In this document: positions 20,630 through 32,834 of the stretch, one piece after another
Layout: the number at the start of each line of letters is the position of its first letter
How positions within the stretch are numbered: the stretch's first letter is position 1
Assembly: GCA_964017125.1 (NCBI GenBank)
Contig: OZ024908.1
Span: 86,972,618 to 87,036,617, forward strand
Direction of reading: 5' to 3'
Source: Flabesymbios commensalis
Taxonomy: Eukaryota > Annelida > Polychaeta > Terebellida > Flabelligeridae
Length of the DNA stretch: 64,000 bases
Position numbers and translations under genes: made by a program
Notes under the pieces: model-generated
Database searches by the model: none
Told to the model about the DNA's origin: nothing
The model's input: only the letters and a program-made list of their open reading frames with translations

Positions 20630-22750
20630 TGGAGAATCGAAAACACGCCTATTGGCGAAGTGCAACGCTTCTCGGCGCCAAACTGTCATTGTTTCAGAAA
20701 TCTTTCGCAATATCGACTGAAAAAAGGCCAAAATATTTTTGTCCAATAAAGGTGTGCACGGAGCAGTAGTACATCTTACGGACTTCCACACATGGAATTT
20801 ACATGGGAAAGTTGAATGCATTTCTCAGACTAGTGAAAAAAAAACTGGGCACGATTCCATTCATATGTAATTTTTTAAATCTGTTTATATATACAATTGG
20901 ATAGATTATGTTACATTAAGTCTGTTTTACGCCACTGATATCTCATTTATTTGTTTATTGACCTGCGTAGACAATAAACCGTTGAAACGCTGTAAAATCA
21001 TTGTTGCTCGCCTATTGGAGCAATTTGAAGACGCCTATTAGAGCAACTATATTAGTATTGGTATGGCTATATTAAATACGGATTTGTTTTATCTTTGGCT
21101 ATTTTCATAAGCCGGACTTATGTGTTATGTAGCCTACGGCGGGATAAATAAATTTAAATAATATTTATAATATAACCTGATAGTCTACATGTAGATTATA
21201 GCCTAACAAAATGTGCGTTAATATAAAGAGATTATTAATCGTACTGCATAGCCTACTGGACCTATAGGCCTACACGAGACATGGTGGTCTGATATTAGGC
21301 CCTATAGGCCTATAGGTCCATGAACAGCTAATAGCCTAGACCTGTGATTTACTACAACGTGGGGGCGTGGACCATGGATTGTTGTGCTCCTTTTATCCTA
21401 GAAAATGAACGTTTTTTAACATAATTATGGTGATGACTGAGAGCAATCTCGACTTCAACTCAAGACACAGTACATAACTTTTTAATGTTGTTTGTGACAT
21501 ATAAGCTCAGCATGGGATGGAGGGCCTAGCTGTAATGTCACTGATTCTAACCAACCAGTCCTATTGTAGTACCCTCCAGTGGGTACTTTGATTGACGTAC
21601 GTCCTTCAATCGTAGTACCTTAGTAATCCTACGTCAATCCAAGTACCGTCATTTATAAGCCAGATTATTTAGCCTTTTCATGGGTGCCCCCTAAGAAATC
21701 TAATGAACAGTTTTGTAAGGTCTCCCGATTGCCTGACACTGGTGATTCCCTTCTGCTGTGACAGCTTCTGCTTGAAATATTTGAACGTCCCATAGGCAAG
21801 TTTATAAATTAGTAAACTTTCCCCAAAGCATGCCAATACTATCTAGATGCTTTTCACACATGATACTTTAGTGTAAGAAGCATGGGGGACACAAAATTCT
21901 GGGCAATAACGAAAGGTAAATATATTAAGAACATTTAGAATATACAATATTGAACTTTCTATGGCATAAATAATAAAAATAAGATAAATTTGAGCACACC
22001 CCCTCTGCAATTTTCAACCATGCGCATGTGTAGTACGTCCATTTAGGTACCATTGGGTACTTTGATTGACGTACCTTGCTGGAGTAGTACTTTGTGGTAG
22101 GGCCTACTTCGATTGAAGTACTGTGATTAGAGCATTATCAACTAAAATACATTTTTATCATTAATAGGCCATAGATTCCAATGCAAATCAAGTCCAATAC
22201 TTGCTTTAGACCTTACACTGTATGTTGACAATGATTATCTTACCCCCTAAACAAAGCTGCCGCTTTATTCACAAAATAAGGCGTTTTGTTGAGCTGTTCT
22301 GGGGAGTACAAATGACGTCACCCATTTCTGGAGAACAACACCTAAGATTGGATGGGTTTAACCAATGGGAAAGCTTATTACAATCGTACTGGAAGCTATT
22401 TGAATATCAGTGGAAGTACTTGCATTGACTTACCAAGGTACTACGATCGAAGGACGCACGTCGATCGTAGTACCCAAAAGAAAGTACTACAATCGACGGT
22501 CTGCCTTGACCTGATTATCGACCTGATTAATCGAGACCAAGTCTTTCATAATTATGAAGGCAAAAGGGAGACTAAGCTAACACATTTTTTATTGGAAGCC
22601 ATCTGTGACTGAAATCTTCAATTTCCAGTTTTGTTTCAGCCACAATTGGGCTAAGCCTATAGGCTACTTACCCCCTGCTTATTGTGTCACCCAAGTGTAC
22701 GATAGAGCCTACAGGGCCACACGAGTGCACATGTAGTTCACATGTATGCG
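20630..22750 (+). repeat. Left arm of a large inverted duplication
   Basis: The sequence, starting about AATCGAAAACACGCCTATTG, recurs in inverse at 25365-26860. Landmarks are ACACATGGAATTTACATGGG (20787), TGACCTGCGTAGACAATAAA (20960), CGTGGACCATGGATTGTTGT (21366) and TTATTGTGTCACCCAAGTGT (22679). This arm additionally holds a 948-bp MITE, and lacks about 67 bp present in the other arm near 26470-26540. No protein-coding homology is seen. Confidence 0.85.
21566..22513. mobile_element. 948-bp GTAC-rich TIR MITE inserted in left arm
   Basis: Comparison with the uninterrupted right arm (CCTATTATCGACC) shows the insertion with a duplicated ATT at 21563-21565 and 22514-22516. The arms share about 54 bp in inverse, including GGGTACTTTGATTGACGTAC on the left. 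The right end has an extra 22 bases. Motifs match the layer 3 element at 5089-10291. Confidence 0.75.
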
Positions 22751-24182
22751 AGCCATTCTACAAAAACAGTGAATTTGGGGGTTTCACATTGTCTAAAAAT
22801 AAAATCCACAAAAATTCAAACGTATTGCAATGATTTATTATGTTTGTCAGACAACTAAACAATATCAATCAGTATTTGGAAGTGATCGTTTAGTACCCCA
22901 ACACAGGGGGTGGAATATAATTAATGGATGGCAAATATGTCAACACCGTACCATTTTGTAATGCTAAGCACACATTACACCACAACCTCACGTTTTGCGT
23001 CTGCATTATATCCGGGTGATCCATTTCTATAAAAAGAAGCTGTGAAAATTATCCTTGGTCCCATGGTCAGGAACATATATAAAAAAAACGTTACATGTAG
23101 AGGTCATCACCGTAATAGATTGGCGTCATCACCGTGACATAGCCTGTCAGACGTAACCAATAGGTGCATGTACACATACAATTTCACTAATTATTAAAAT
23201 TGGCCTACTTCCATCTAGTTCAGCTGTTTTAAGCATCAAAAAATGTAAAGTGGATTAATATTAAAGCATTCCAACACAATCTGTCAACACCATAACAAAA
23301 TTTGTCAGCACCGGAACAGAAATATGTTATGGTGATGACTGTTACTGTTATGACAAATTGTATATCTATTGAATATTTCCCCCTGAAAAAAATCAATATT
23401 ATCACCCAAACTATATCATATATTTGGGTCACACAAATCAGCTTAACGACATTGACTTTTGATTTCTACTTTCAACTGTGGCTATATGTGGGCCGTTAAG
23501 GTGATGACTTACAATAAACATTCCATTTAAAATTATTCCTCAGAGTGGTATTTTGAAAGACAAAATATGAAACTTTCACCAACCTTGTGTGTCCCATGCT
23601 AGACCACAAAAGATCAGTCGTATGCAATGATCATCAAAACATACCAGTTGCAATGAACACCAGCTAGCCTCATGAATATGCTGTGTTATGGTGTTGACAT
23701 TACTTTGATGGGCACATTTGTCAATGCAACATGTATGCTACCATACGGCAGCCTTTTCTCTGTATGATCTGATTGGTATTCCCTGAGGTTACAAGCTAGG
23801 AAATACATTTTCAGATACCTGGCACTTATGTACGTTGCAAAATGTTATTAAACACAGAAAATCACCTTTCGGACAGGTTACGTGTTAACAATAATGTTAT
23901 ACTCGGATACCAAAAACTATTATAATGGGTGCACTCAGGAGAGTATTTTTTTGCCAACATTGTTCACATTGATAGTGAACTGTTGGCATGGGCAGCTACA
24001 TTTAACAGCTTTTAATTTAGGTAGTAGGCCTATTCAACGTTATATTGCTAAGACTAGTCATATACGCTAGAGACGCCTACAACGGTTTTGCTAACTAGCC
24101 AAGATTGTCGTACAGGCTAGCCCTGAATACAAGGCCATTCCGCCCGAGGGCAAAATATACTTGTAATCAGGGCTATGTCGTA
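22751..24182. other. Loop of the inverted duplication, nothing coding recognised
   Basis: AT-rich. Scattered GTCATCACCGTAA, GTCAACACCATAAC and the complementary TTATGGTGTTGACATT (near 23110, 23284 and 23696) hint at another TIR element whose ends I could not define. Confidence 0.4.
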
Positions 24183-24274
24183 CCCAGCAAACATTAGGTT
24201 TACTGTTGAGCTAACGTCGTAGACGATTGGCTAACGGTAAACCAACGCTGGGCCAACGTCTCAAGTTTGCTGAG
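24183..24274. mobile_element. Palindromic MITE, CCCAGCAAACAC family
   Basis: Opens CCCAGCAAACATTAGGTTTA and ends GTCTCAAGTTTGCTGAG around CGTCGTAGACGATTGG. Confidence 0.7.
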
Positions 24275-24486
24275 TAGTGAAAGTGTTCAGGTAATATATA
24301 GGCCTATGCGTAATGAAAAGATTTAGACCAAATATAGGCATCCATCAGAACTTATATGGTGATAATGTAGATGACAGGTGTAGGCCTATTACCACTGATG
24401 ACAGTATGCAACTTTATTGGGTAGGCCTAGACAGCAATTCTTCTTGTGTAGGCCTACAGCCTTATCACGCTTGGGCCCTACCTGTG

Positions 24487-25239
24487 GGATATCTCGAAAA
24501 CCCCCTCGACTCCCTCCACCCCCTCGCCCCTCGACCCTCGACTTTAATTTGTTATTGTTTTTTTTTGGATAGACTATTTATAAAATTCGGGAAACAATAT
24601 CAGGTCAATGTTGGCTCACCTTCTGCGACGCTGGCTTAACATTGGCTGAACGCCTCCTGTATATTTTGGGGAGAGGCACGATACGCAATATATTCGGGCA
24701 CTTGATTAGGCCTATAATAGATTGCCATCTGAGTCCCACCACTGTCCTACATTAACGCTGGCCCAACAGTGTTCCAGTCCAATGATAGCTAAGCACAGCA
24801 AGCACTAAGCATTGAACCAATGTTGTATTTTTACTGGCCCAACGTCTGTAACGCTGGCACACCGCTTGCGATGGCGGTGCCAAAGCGTGTGACTGAATGA
24901 AACTGGCGAGTGACATGCCGGGTGATATGACTGGCAAGTGTTTTTTGCGCACCAAAAAAACAAGAGGCATTCAATCCCATGCTTGGGTTAATATACATAA
25001 AAGTCAAAGTTAGACAAGCGTCCTAAACAGTGACTCAACATTAAAATGTGTTTGGCCAGATGTAGGCCTACGTGTATTGATAAAGCTAAAGTCGATGGCC
25101 ACCCATTAAACAAGAGACAATAAACCAACGTCGGTTGGATGCTGGACCAGCGTAGCAGACGATCAGCCAACATCACTTGATAGCCAGGTTAGCATCACAG
25201 TAGGCCTATATTATAATTTCCCGAATGTTATTATTATAC
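24487..25239. mobile_element. Second copy of the 800-bp GATATCTCGAAAACC element, right end missing
   Basis: Begins GATATCTCGAAAACCCCCTC and follows the copy at 2779-3577 almost base for base as far as the ATTATTATACAA segment. The inverted right terminus is absent, and other sequence follows. Confidence 0.8.
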
Positions 25240-25364
25240 AACGAGTCACTCTTGGCTGTACATCATGTAGGCCTACATGTAACTATAGCCTTGTGTGGGC
25301 TACATATTAACCTCATCCTCTTATTCTCCCAATCTCCCAATGCATGTCATGTGAACTAAGCCTA

Positions 25365-26860
25365 CATGTGCACTTGTGTGACCCTGTACATGCTGTAGGC
25401 CCTATCGTACACTTGGGTGACACAATAAGCAGGGGGTAAGTAGGCCCTATAGCCCGATCGTCGCTTAAACAAAACTTGAAATTGAAGATTTCAGCAACAC
25501 ATGGCTTCCAATAAAAAATGTGTTAGCCTACTTTCCCTCGGGGACAAGGCCAATCATGTACGCAGAAATGACTTAAGAAAGAGTTGTTTGACTAGTTTTA
25601 TTCTCATATGTCAAAACTGGTGGATCTGTAAACACATACCTCATTTTTATTACATGAAACAAATGAAATATGTCGTTAACAATACTGTGATACAATAAAT
25701 AAATTGAAATTATACATCATAAACATTACAATCCGGAAGTCATTTAATGACACTTACAAACTTTGGCACCTTGATTAACAATGGTACACTATAGGAACTT
25801 AGCACAGGTGTGATTCAAGCTGGACAAGCACCTGCTGTGGCAGATATAAAAAACAAGGATAAATTAGTGTCTTATAATCACACAGTCATTATTTACATAT
25901 ATTTGCATACATGTATTAAATAATAATAATTATGAAAGGATTGGCCTCGATTACACAGGTCGATAATAGGACTGGATGGTTAGAATCAGTGACATTACAG
26001 CTAGGCCCTACATCCCATGCTCAACTCATATCTCACAAGCAACATTAAAAAGTTATGTACTGTGTCTTGAGTTGAAGTCGAAATTGCTCTCAGTCATCAC
26101 CATAATTATGTTAAAAAACTTTCATTTACTAGGATAAAAGGAGCACCACAATCCATGGTCCACGCCCCCACGTTGTAGGCTATGTAGTAAGATTAATAAC
26201 TGTCCTTAGATTAACGCACATTTTGTTAGGCTATAGTCTATATTATAAATATAATTTAAATGTATTTATTCCAGCTGTATGCTACATAACACAATAATCT
26301 TAAGGCCTATAGCCCTGCTTAAGAAAATTGCCTTAGATAAAACAAATCTGTACTTAACATAGCCATATACCAATATTAACATATATATATAGTTGCCCTA
26401 ATAGGCGTCTTCACATTGCTCCAATGTGCGAGCAACACTGATTTTACAAAGTCTCAACGGTTTATTGTCTACGTAGATCAGGCTGATCCACTCTGCTTCT
26501 GGAGCATAGCGCAAAAGTCCCCAGCTTGGACTATTGTCTACGCAGGTCATTAAACAAATAAATAAGATATCAGTGGCGTAGAACATAATTACTTTAACAT
26601 AATCTATCCCATTATAGAACGTATATATATGCAAATAGATTTAAAAAAAATAACATATGAATGGAATCCTGTCCAGTTTTGAGGTAGGGTAGCCTACCAA
26701 AACTGTTTTTACTAGTCTGAGAAATGTATTCAACTTTTCCATGTAAATTCCATGTGTGGAGGTTCGTAAGATGTACTATTATTGTACTATTGACAATTCA
26801 GCGCCGAGAAGCGTTGCACTTCACCAATAGGCGTGGTTTTGATTCTGCAGTGTGAGTGTG
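25365..26860 (-). repeat. Right arm of the large inverted duplication
   Basis: Inverse of 20630-22750. Unlike the left arm it lacks the 948-bp MITE, and holds a roughly 400-bp segment (about 25545-25940) not found there. The 78-codon minus-strand open frame at 26398-26634 is inside the arm and has no counterpart open frame in the other arm, so it is probably not a gene. Confidence 0.85.
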
Positions 26861-28085
26861 TGTGCACAGCAGCGCCACAGACATCAGAGCGTGTTGTACA
26901 ACTATCAACAGAGCAAAATAGCGACGGCGCTGAATTATGAAAATGATTATTGTCGCGATAAAACTTCGAAATCTTATAGCAAATGATTCTAACACAATAA
27001 AATACATAAACTGTCAAGGAGTCTCTATCAAGAGAAAATTAATGACAAAGCCTAGGAGTATTCTATAAACTTGTAAATTCATGGCAAGGTGGGTTTCATT
27101 TTTTTAATTTCTCGCTGACAAACATGGGCGATGTTGAGATAAATTCTCAGCCCTCGTGCTTGACCGAGGACTGAAATCTTAGCTAGTGTCCTTCCATTTG
27201 CGTTTTAAAGATGGCTAACTGACAGTGTCTGATTTTGTAGTTTATTGGCTTTTAGTATCAGTTGTTCATCAAAATGTGCCAGATATTACTAAGTGGGCAA
27301 CCACACATGCTTCAAATTTTATGCAGCAGAGTAAGAGTTAAGCTGCTTGCGCGTGCTAAGTTAATATTTTTGAGAGAACAACCAGATGATTTTTTTTTAT
27401 GTGGGGAACCCTGGTGTAGCATTGCCATATGCCCGAAATTGAGTAGCAAACTGCTCCAACCCACCATACAAATTATTCCCTTTTCACTTCAAAAAGACTA
27501 ACGTTATTTCGTTGGATAATTTTTCACATGTGCTGAAAATAATCCACAACGCACACGAAATTATCTTACCTAATGTGTTGTAAAATAGGTGGCTGTTATT
27601 TTCACTTCCAGTGAAATGGCAAGAAGGAGGAGGGGGTGGATCAACTGACCCGAGTTGATCCCCTATATGGGTCTAGTTCTATATACAGTATATATGATAT
27701 ATTGTGACTGGCCGATCCTGTTCTGATGCGATTCTCCAGTCCGTGGAAATATATTACAATAGATAGACACTAACAGCCTACAAATAGTTAAAGGTGTAGT
27801 CAACTGTCAAAATTCGCGGGACAAGGGTCCCCCAGAAGGCAATAGTGCCCGTGGGTAAGCCAAGGCCCTATTCCATAATAATACTAAATATGCGTTTCAT
27901 ACCCAAAGCCTCATTAAGAGCAAGTTCTCAAATCACAGCAAGTTCATATATACTTGAGCGACATCTATGAGGTAATAAATCAAAGCCCTTGTCTTTTGCC
28001 CCTACTTGGTCGCCTACTTGCAAACAAACTGACTGTATTACTGCGGGGATTTGGAAACTGCTTGACCCTCAAGTTTGTATTGTCA
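26861..28085. other. No gene recognised
   Basis: Open stretches are short and without motifs. The one notable item is the complementary pair GGATCAACTGACCC and GAGTTGATCCCC at 27638-27663, matching the 19.2-19.6 kb motif in inverse. Confidence 0.4.
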
Positions 28086-28182
28086 CCCAGTAAACACAAA
28101 ACATTTGTATGACTTTATGCATTGTTGGAACGTTGGGCCGACATTGCATAAATGTCATACAAATGTCTTGCGTTTGCTGGGC
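28086..28182. mobile_element. Palindromic MITE, CCCAGCAAACAC family (TTTGTATGAC class)
   Basis: Opens CCCAGTAAACACAAAACATT and closes AATGTCTTGCGTTTGCTGGG, with the centre AACGTTGGGCC. Confidence 0.8.
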
Positions 28183-28197
28183 AGGAGGACTTTCTCT

Positions 28198-28300
28198 CAA
28201 ACATTGTACACTTATCTAATGTTGGTTCAATGTTGGGCCAGCGTCGAAGACGTTGGCCTAGCATTAAAACTGCATTGGATCAATGTCTCTTTTGAGTAGT
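28198..28300. mobile_element. Diverged palindromic MITE (GCGTCGAAGACGTTGG core)
   Basis: TTGGTTCAATGTTGGGCCAG, then CGTCGAAGACGTTGGCC, then GCATTGGATCAATG. The outer CCCAGCAAACAC ends are not preserved. Confidence 0.5.
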
Positions 28301-29093
28301 ATCTTTTAATCAGTTCAGTGGCTTTATTGATGCCGTCAATCTGTACTCAATAGGCTACTGTTGGCCTACACTTGACCGTCCCAGGCATGCGCGTTTTGAA
28401 GCTGAATGATTCTTTAAGACAGGCCCCGTCATTTGGGGGGTTCTAGAGGGATAGCACGACCACAGAGCTGAAAATTCTATAGGCTATATGCCATGACCAG
28501 AGAGCTGAAAATTTACCCCCGGAAACATCCTCCAGAATCTAGTACCATATTGCAACAACATGCAGCTATTCATTATTTTTAGACTAAAAATGTTGGACCA
28601 ACATTGTGTAAATGTTTGTGTTTACTGGGCACGGACATCCGCAACCTGCGTCTCGCTTCTCTCAACGCCAAAATATCAATTGAAGCTATATTACAGGGTG
28701 TCAACTTATTTCGAAAATACTCAGCTAAAATTCCTGGGCACGGGCCCGTTTACTGGCATGAATCAATCTTACACATTATGATCATATACTATGACTCTAG
28801 AACATATTTTAATATCAGTCTAATTCAAATAGCGGATGGCATACATGCAGGCCTACCTTGGCAGTTAGCTGGCCTACTGTGGTGAGAGAGGCTGAGGAAC
28901 ACATGTTGACTCGTGCTCGTCTGTGGAGACTGTGAGGCTACGTGAGGTTGTGACCTACATCCCCTATACATGTTATAGTGTATCACCACAGGCACAGAAA
29001 GCCCGCCAAACGTACACTCTCAGTATCTGTATCATACGCCACCCCGCTGCTACAGACCAGTAAGGGGGAGCCGAGGGGAAGGGGGTCACCTAG

Positions 29094-29196
29094 CCAGCAG
29101 ACACAAGATGTTGACTCAATGTCATTTTAACGTCGGTCCAGCGTCGTAGACAGTGGGCCGACATCAAACCAACAGTGATTCAACGTTTTGTATCTG
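29094..29196. mobile_element. Diverged palindromic MITE
   Basis: Opens AGCCAGCAGACACAAGATGT and includes GCGTCGTAGACAGTGGGCC. Its right end is degraded. Confidence 0.5.
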
Positions 29197-29343
29197 ATGG
29201 CCGCCGAGTAAACAAGCGAAGAGCCGGCCGGTGCTAGGATCATCCGATTGCTCATTCTGGGCATGCATCGCATACGTTGGGCCAACGCTGAGACAAGGTT
29301 GCTCGCATATCAAACAGGAGACGCTGAGACAATACTGGTTTAA

Positions 29344-29569
29344 CCCTTTAAGCCCTCACGATGCATTAAAGCATCATTTTACATCATCTAAAACATACAT
29401 GATTTTCTCACAACTAAGGGTTTTAGAAAGCAAATTTCGATGAAACTGTTCTACAAATACATGGTAGTTTTCTTACATTTATCACCGAATTCCAGTCATC
29501 TTTATTGCGACAACAATTCGCGGCTTGTAGTGGATGAAGATGACAATGGTAAATTCAGACTTAAGAGGG
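29344..29569 (-). mobile_element. TTAA MITE family II, copy 2
   Basis: Flanked by TTAA at 29340-29343 and 29570-29573. It is the inverse of the 19675 copy, including GCATTAAAGCATCATTTTAC and CAACAATTCGCGGCTTGTAG. Confidence 0.85.
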
Positions 29570-29606
29570 TTAAAGCTCGGCCAGCGGATACACGTTGAGC
29601 ATCTTA

Positions 29607-29831
29607 GGGGGCCACCATTAGATTCCCGGGGGGGGGGGCAGGAGTATTTGTCGCGGGCAAATTATTTATTTCAACCGGGCTCGGCGTCGCGCTGAAAATT
29701 TCACATTTTGTTACATGTTCATATGGAACAGTTCTTGAAGTAAATTATTTATTTCACGCAGAGTCCACCCGAAATTATTTATTTCAAAAAATACTCCTGC
29801 CCCCCCCTCTGGGAATCTGATGGTGGCCCCC
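29607..29831. mobile_element. 225-bp Harbinger-type MITE with TTA duplication
   Basis: The ends GGGGGCCACCATTAGATTCC and GGAATCTGATGGTGGCCCCC are inverted, with TTA on each side (29604-29606 and 29832-29834). A TTA target fits PIF/Harbinger. That assignment is inferred from target and ends only. Internal AAATTATTTATTTCA occurs three times. Confidence 0.75.
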
Positions 29832-29877
29832 TTACATAATTATCATCACACCGGATCCACGTCCACATTACGTATTC

Positions 29878-29999
29878 TTGGTTGACTCAATGCTGGTTAG
29901 GCCTAATGTTGGCCAATCATATAGGACGCTGGTCCAGTTATAAACCTGCAATGGAACCAGCAGGGTCAACGTGGGCCTATTATATTGTGTTTGCTGGAA
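29878..29999. mobile_element. Diverged palindromic MITE, CCCAGCAAACAC family
   Basis: The right end ATTGTGTTTGCTGGA is kept. The left end is altered (TTCTTGGTTGACTCAATGCT). Confidence 0.5.
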
Positions 30000-30105
30000 T
30001 TTGCGTAATAGCATCTGAGCATAGAAGAATAATTGTGTTGACATGATTATCAATAAGATATTGACAAAGTCAAATAAACACTAATAATTATAGGCCTATG
30101 CCTAG

Positions 30106-32081
30106 CAGACCTGGGTTCAATTCCATTTTTTTAATTCCAATTCCTGATCTAATTCTTTTTTTTTAATTCCGAGGATAATTCCAATTCCTATATTTTCATT
30201 TTTTATAATTCCAATTCACATTCTAATTCCTAATTTCTAATTCCTTCCTAATTCCGGACTTTTTTAATATGCTATAAAATTATCTGATTTTAGGCACAAA
30301 GTATTTTATTGTGAGAATTATAAACAGCACATTTTATATGCGAGAGCATTTTTATATAAGTAGTAGGCCTAAATCAATTAGAATCAACTAAACTAATCAA
30401 TGTGACATGTAATCTAATATAACTTCGTGTTAAATTCTTGGTCATTACATTGAATATTTTGCATAATCTTTGTATACTGTAGATCTAGTAATTTTCACGT
30501 GTGTTAATTTTCGCTAATTTCTGATTGGGTACTTTTCACGAACTTTAGAATTCGTGAATTTTTATTTTTCTTTGGTAGCGCTATTATAATAATAATTTTC
30601 ACAAGATTCTTAAACTCGCGAATTTGTCCTCCTCGCGAAATTCGCGAAAATTAAAACCTCGCGAATATTACCAGATCTACAATATTTGTTGTAGCGTAAA
30701 CAAATGAATAAGTAAAGTATCCAGGAGAATTTAAAGCTAAACTAATATCGAATGAAAAATACAAAAATCATCAGTGAATCATTGAAATAGATTATGCGTG
30801 TTGTCAGATAATAACAAGTTACATGTTGTTTTATTTTTCAAATTGGTGGTGTTGTATATTGTTGTATATTGTTATGCCAGAGCTAGAAAACTGTCACGGT
30901 AAACACAGTGTTATCGTAACCATACCCCCCCCCCCCCCGCCTCTTCCGCTCTCTGCTACATCACACCTCTTCACTCTTTAATAACACTTTGCATCCTATG
31001 TCATGTTATTTAAGTTCATTGATGTAATTTAGTGCTTTATCAAATCTAACTGATTGATAGGAATATCTTGATTGAATATGTAATTTTATATGAGGTCTGT
31101 AATATTTATATTGTGATATAATTGTTTTGGTAATTCGACTGGTAAACACATCAGAAAATAAAATACTAAGACAGACTCAGACTCAGACAGAAGAAGAATT
31201 GACTTTAAGACTTAGATGGTAAGCCAACCCTTATCCACCCACCTCATGCTTGCCGAAAAACAAAGATTTTATTTTATTATTTTGCCAAATTGAATCGATA
31301 AAACATATCAAAACCCTTGGTGTATTGGGTATAAATCGTCATATAATATCAATAACCTATAGAGTTAATAAGTAGGCCCCCATTATGAAAATATTTTCGC
31401 CTCGATATTTGACCGCTAATTAATATGGGGTATGTTCTGTGTTTATTATTACTAAAGTATTCAACAGCTCTTGTGTCAATAACTGAAATTATAAATTAAA
31501 CGATTCACTTAACACGTAAACATTATATTTATATTAGGATATCATTTTTTTTTAAATTTCAAATAGTGGAGCTGTTCATACCCGCAATTAAATAATATCT
31601 ACGCACACATTTATGGAAATAATTTGACTTTGGGACTTAAAGTGCTCCATAGAAGCATAACCACCCCTTGTGAGCATGAAATATTCACCAATGCTGGCTC
31701 AATACTGGGCCAACGTTGCAGACGCCAACAACACTAAAACAACACCGCATGAATGTATCAAATTTACAGGGAGTGTGTTGTCGCTTTCAGAGAACAGAGA
31801 CCGGTCTGGTGTTTTTAACACCCCACACCCCTCTGTGACAGGCCTCTGCAACCTTCACAATAACTGATCCCCCCTCCCACACTACAATGTGACGTTCTTG
31901 CAATTGTGTTGAGATTTTTTGAAAAAATTGAAAAGTTTATTTCCTTTTTAAATTCAACCTACTTTTTAATAATTCCAATTCAATTCCTTAAAAGTTAATT
32001 CCAATTCCCATTCCAATTCCTGGGATTATACTTGGAATTAGGTCTAATTCCGGATCTATTCCGGAATTGAACCCAGGTCTG
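30106..32081. mobile_element. 1976-bp hAT-type non-autonomous element
   Basis: The left end CAGACCTGGGTTCAATTCC is a perfect inverse of the right end GGAATTGAACCCAGGTCTG. Perfect 8-bp direct repeats ATGCCTAG flank it (30098-30105 and 32082-32089). Eight-base duplications and CAG-type ends are typical of hAT transposons. Subterminal AATTCCAATTCC motifs are numerous at both ends (30130-30260 and 31970-32060). No transposase is visible. The interior holds a mariner-type MITE and a C-tract at 30925-30938. Confidence 0.85.
30476..30681. mobile_element. Mariner-type MITE, copy 2, nested in the hAT element
   Basis: ACTGTAGATCTAGTAATTTT opens and ATATTACCAGATCTACAAT closes. Shorter than the 17138 copy but with the same TTCGCGAATTT motifs. 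Confidence 0.7.
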
Positions 32082-32096
32082 ATGCCTAGTGTCGTG

Positions 32097-32345
32097 AAAA
32101 GGCAAAATGCAGTATCTGCTTACTAGTTATAATGTATGCATATAGCAATAGGCATGGCAAAAGGCAGTATCTGCTTACATGTAAAGTAAGAAGACAGCAG
32201 AGGCAAAAGGCAGTATCTGCTTACTTGTAAAGTAAGAAAATAGCAAAGGTAAAATGCAGTATCTGCTTACTTGTAATGTAAGCAGATAACAAAGGCAAAA
32301 TGCAGTATCTGCTTACTTGTAAAGTAAGCAGATACTGCATTTGCT
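32097..32345 (+). repeat. ~60-bp tandem repeat with GCAGTATCTGCTTAC
   Basis: Five copies of GGCAAAATGCAGTATCTGCT then TACTTGTAAAGTAAG lie in succession. The last is a near-perfect dyad, GCAGTATCTGCTTACTTG against AAGTAAGCAGATACTGC. Confidence 0.85.
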
Positions 32346-32427
32346 GAGCAGAATAATTTCCACCATGAACTATTGTGGTTTATCAAACACAAGGCATATA
32401 ATAGGAACTGTACATGTTAAAGGCCTA

Positions 32428-32508
32428 CCCGGCAAACACAAAACAATTGTATGACATTTATACAATTGCGGCCCAGCGTCGTACATATTATATAATGTGT
32501 TTGCTGGG
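32428..32508. mobile_element. Palindromic MITE, CCCAGCAAACAC family, short
   Basis: CCCGGCAAACACAAAACAAT opens and AATGTGTTTGCTGGG closes, around GCGTCGTACATATT. Confidence 0.75.
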
Positions 32509-32834
32509 TAGGGTAACTGAATGGGTAGACCCTAGTTCAAAAATGAATGTGTTTGGTTAATATATTTCAGAATTTAAATATTATGTAACAGTTACTGGAT
32601 CGATTCACTTTACTGCTGACACATTCACCAGGTGGCTCTCATCTCATCTATTCTTTCACCATGTAATATCATGGCTGTTGTATAATCACTATTATCAGAA
32701 ATTTCTGCTATTTTGCATCCGTTTATATTTCATGTAGGCTATATTCCTATTTATAACAATATAATTCATTCATATATGAGGGATTCTATAATTTTAAGCA
32801 CCAGCACTGTCCGCACCTTGTAATATTTATTATT

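Noticed and set aside
27262-27501. 79-codon open frame as a host exon
   Set aside because: No recognisable motif, no splice context and no conservation evidence available.
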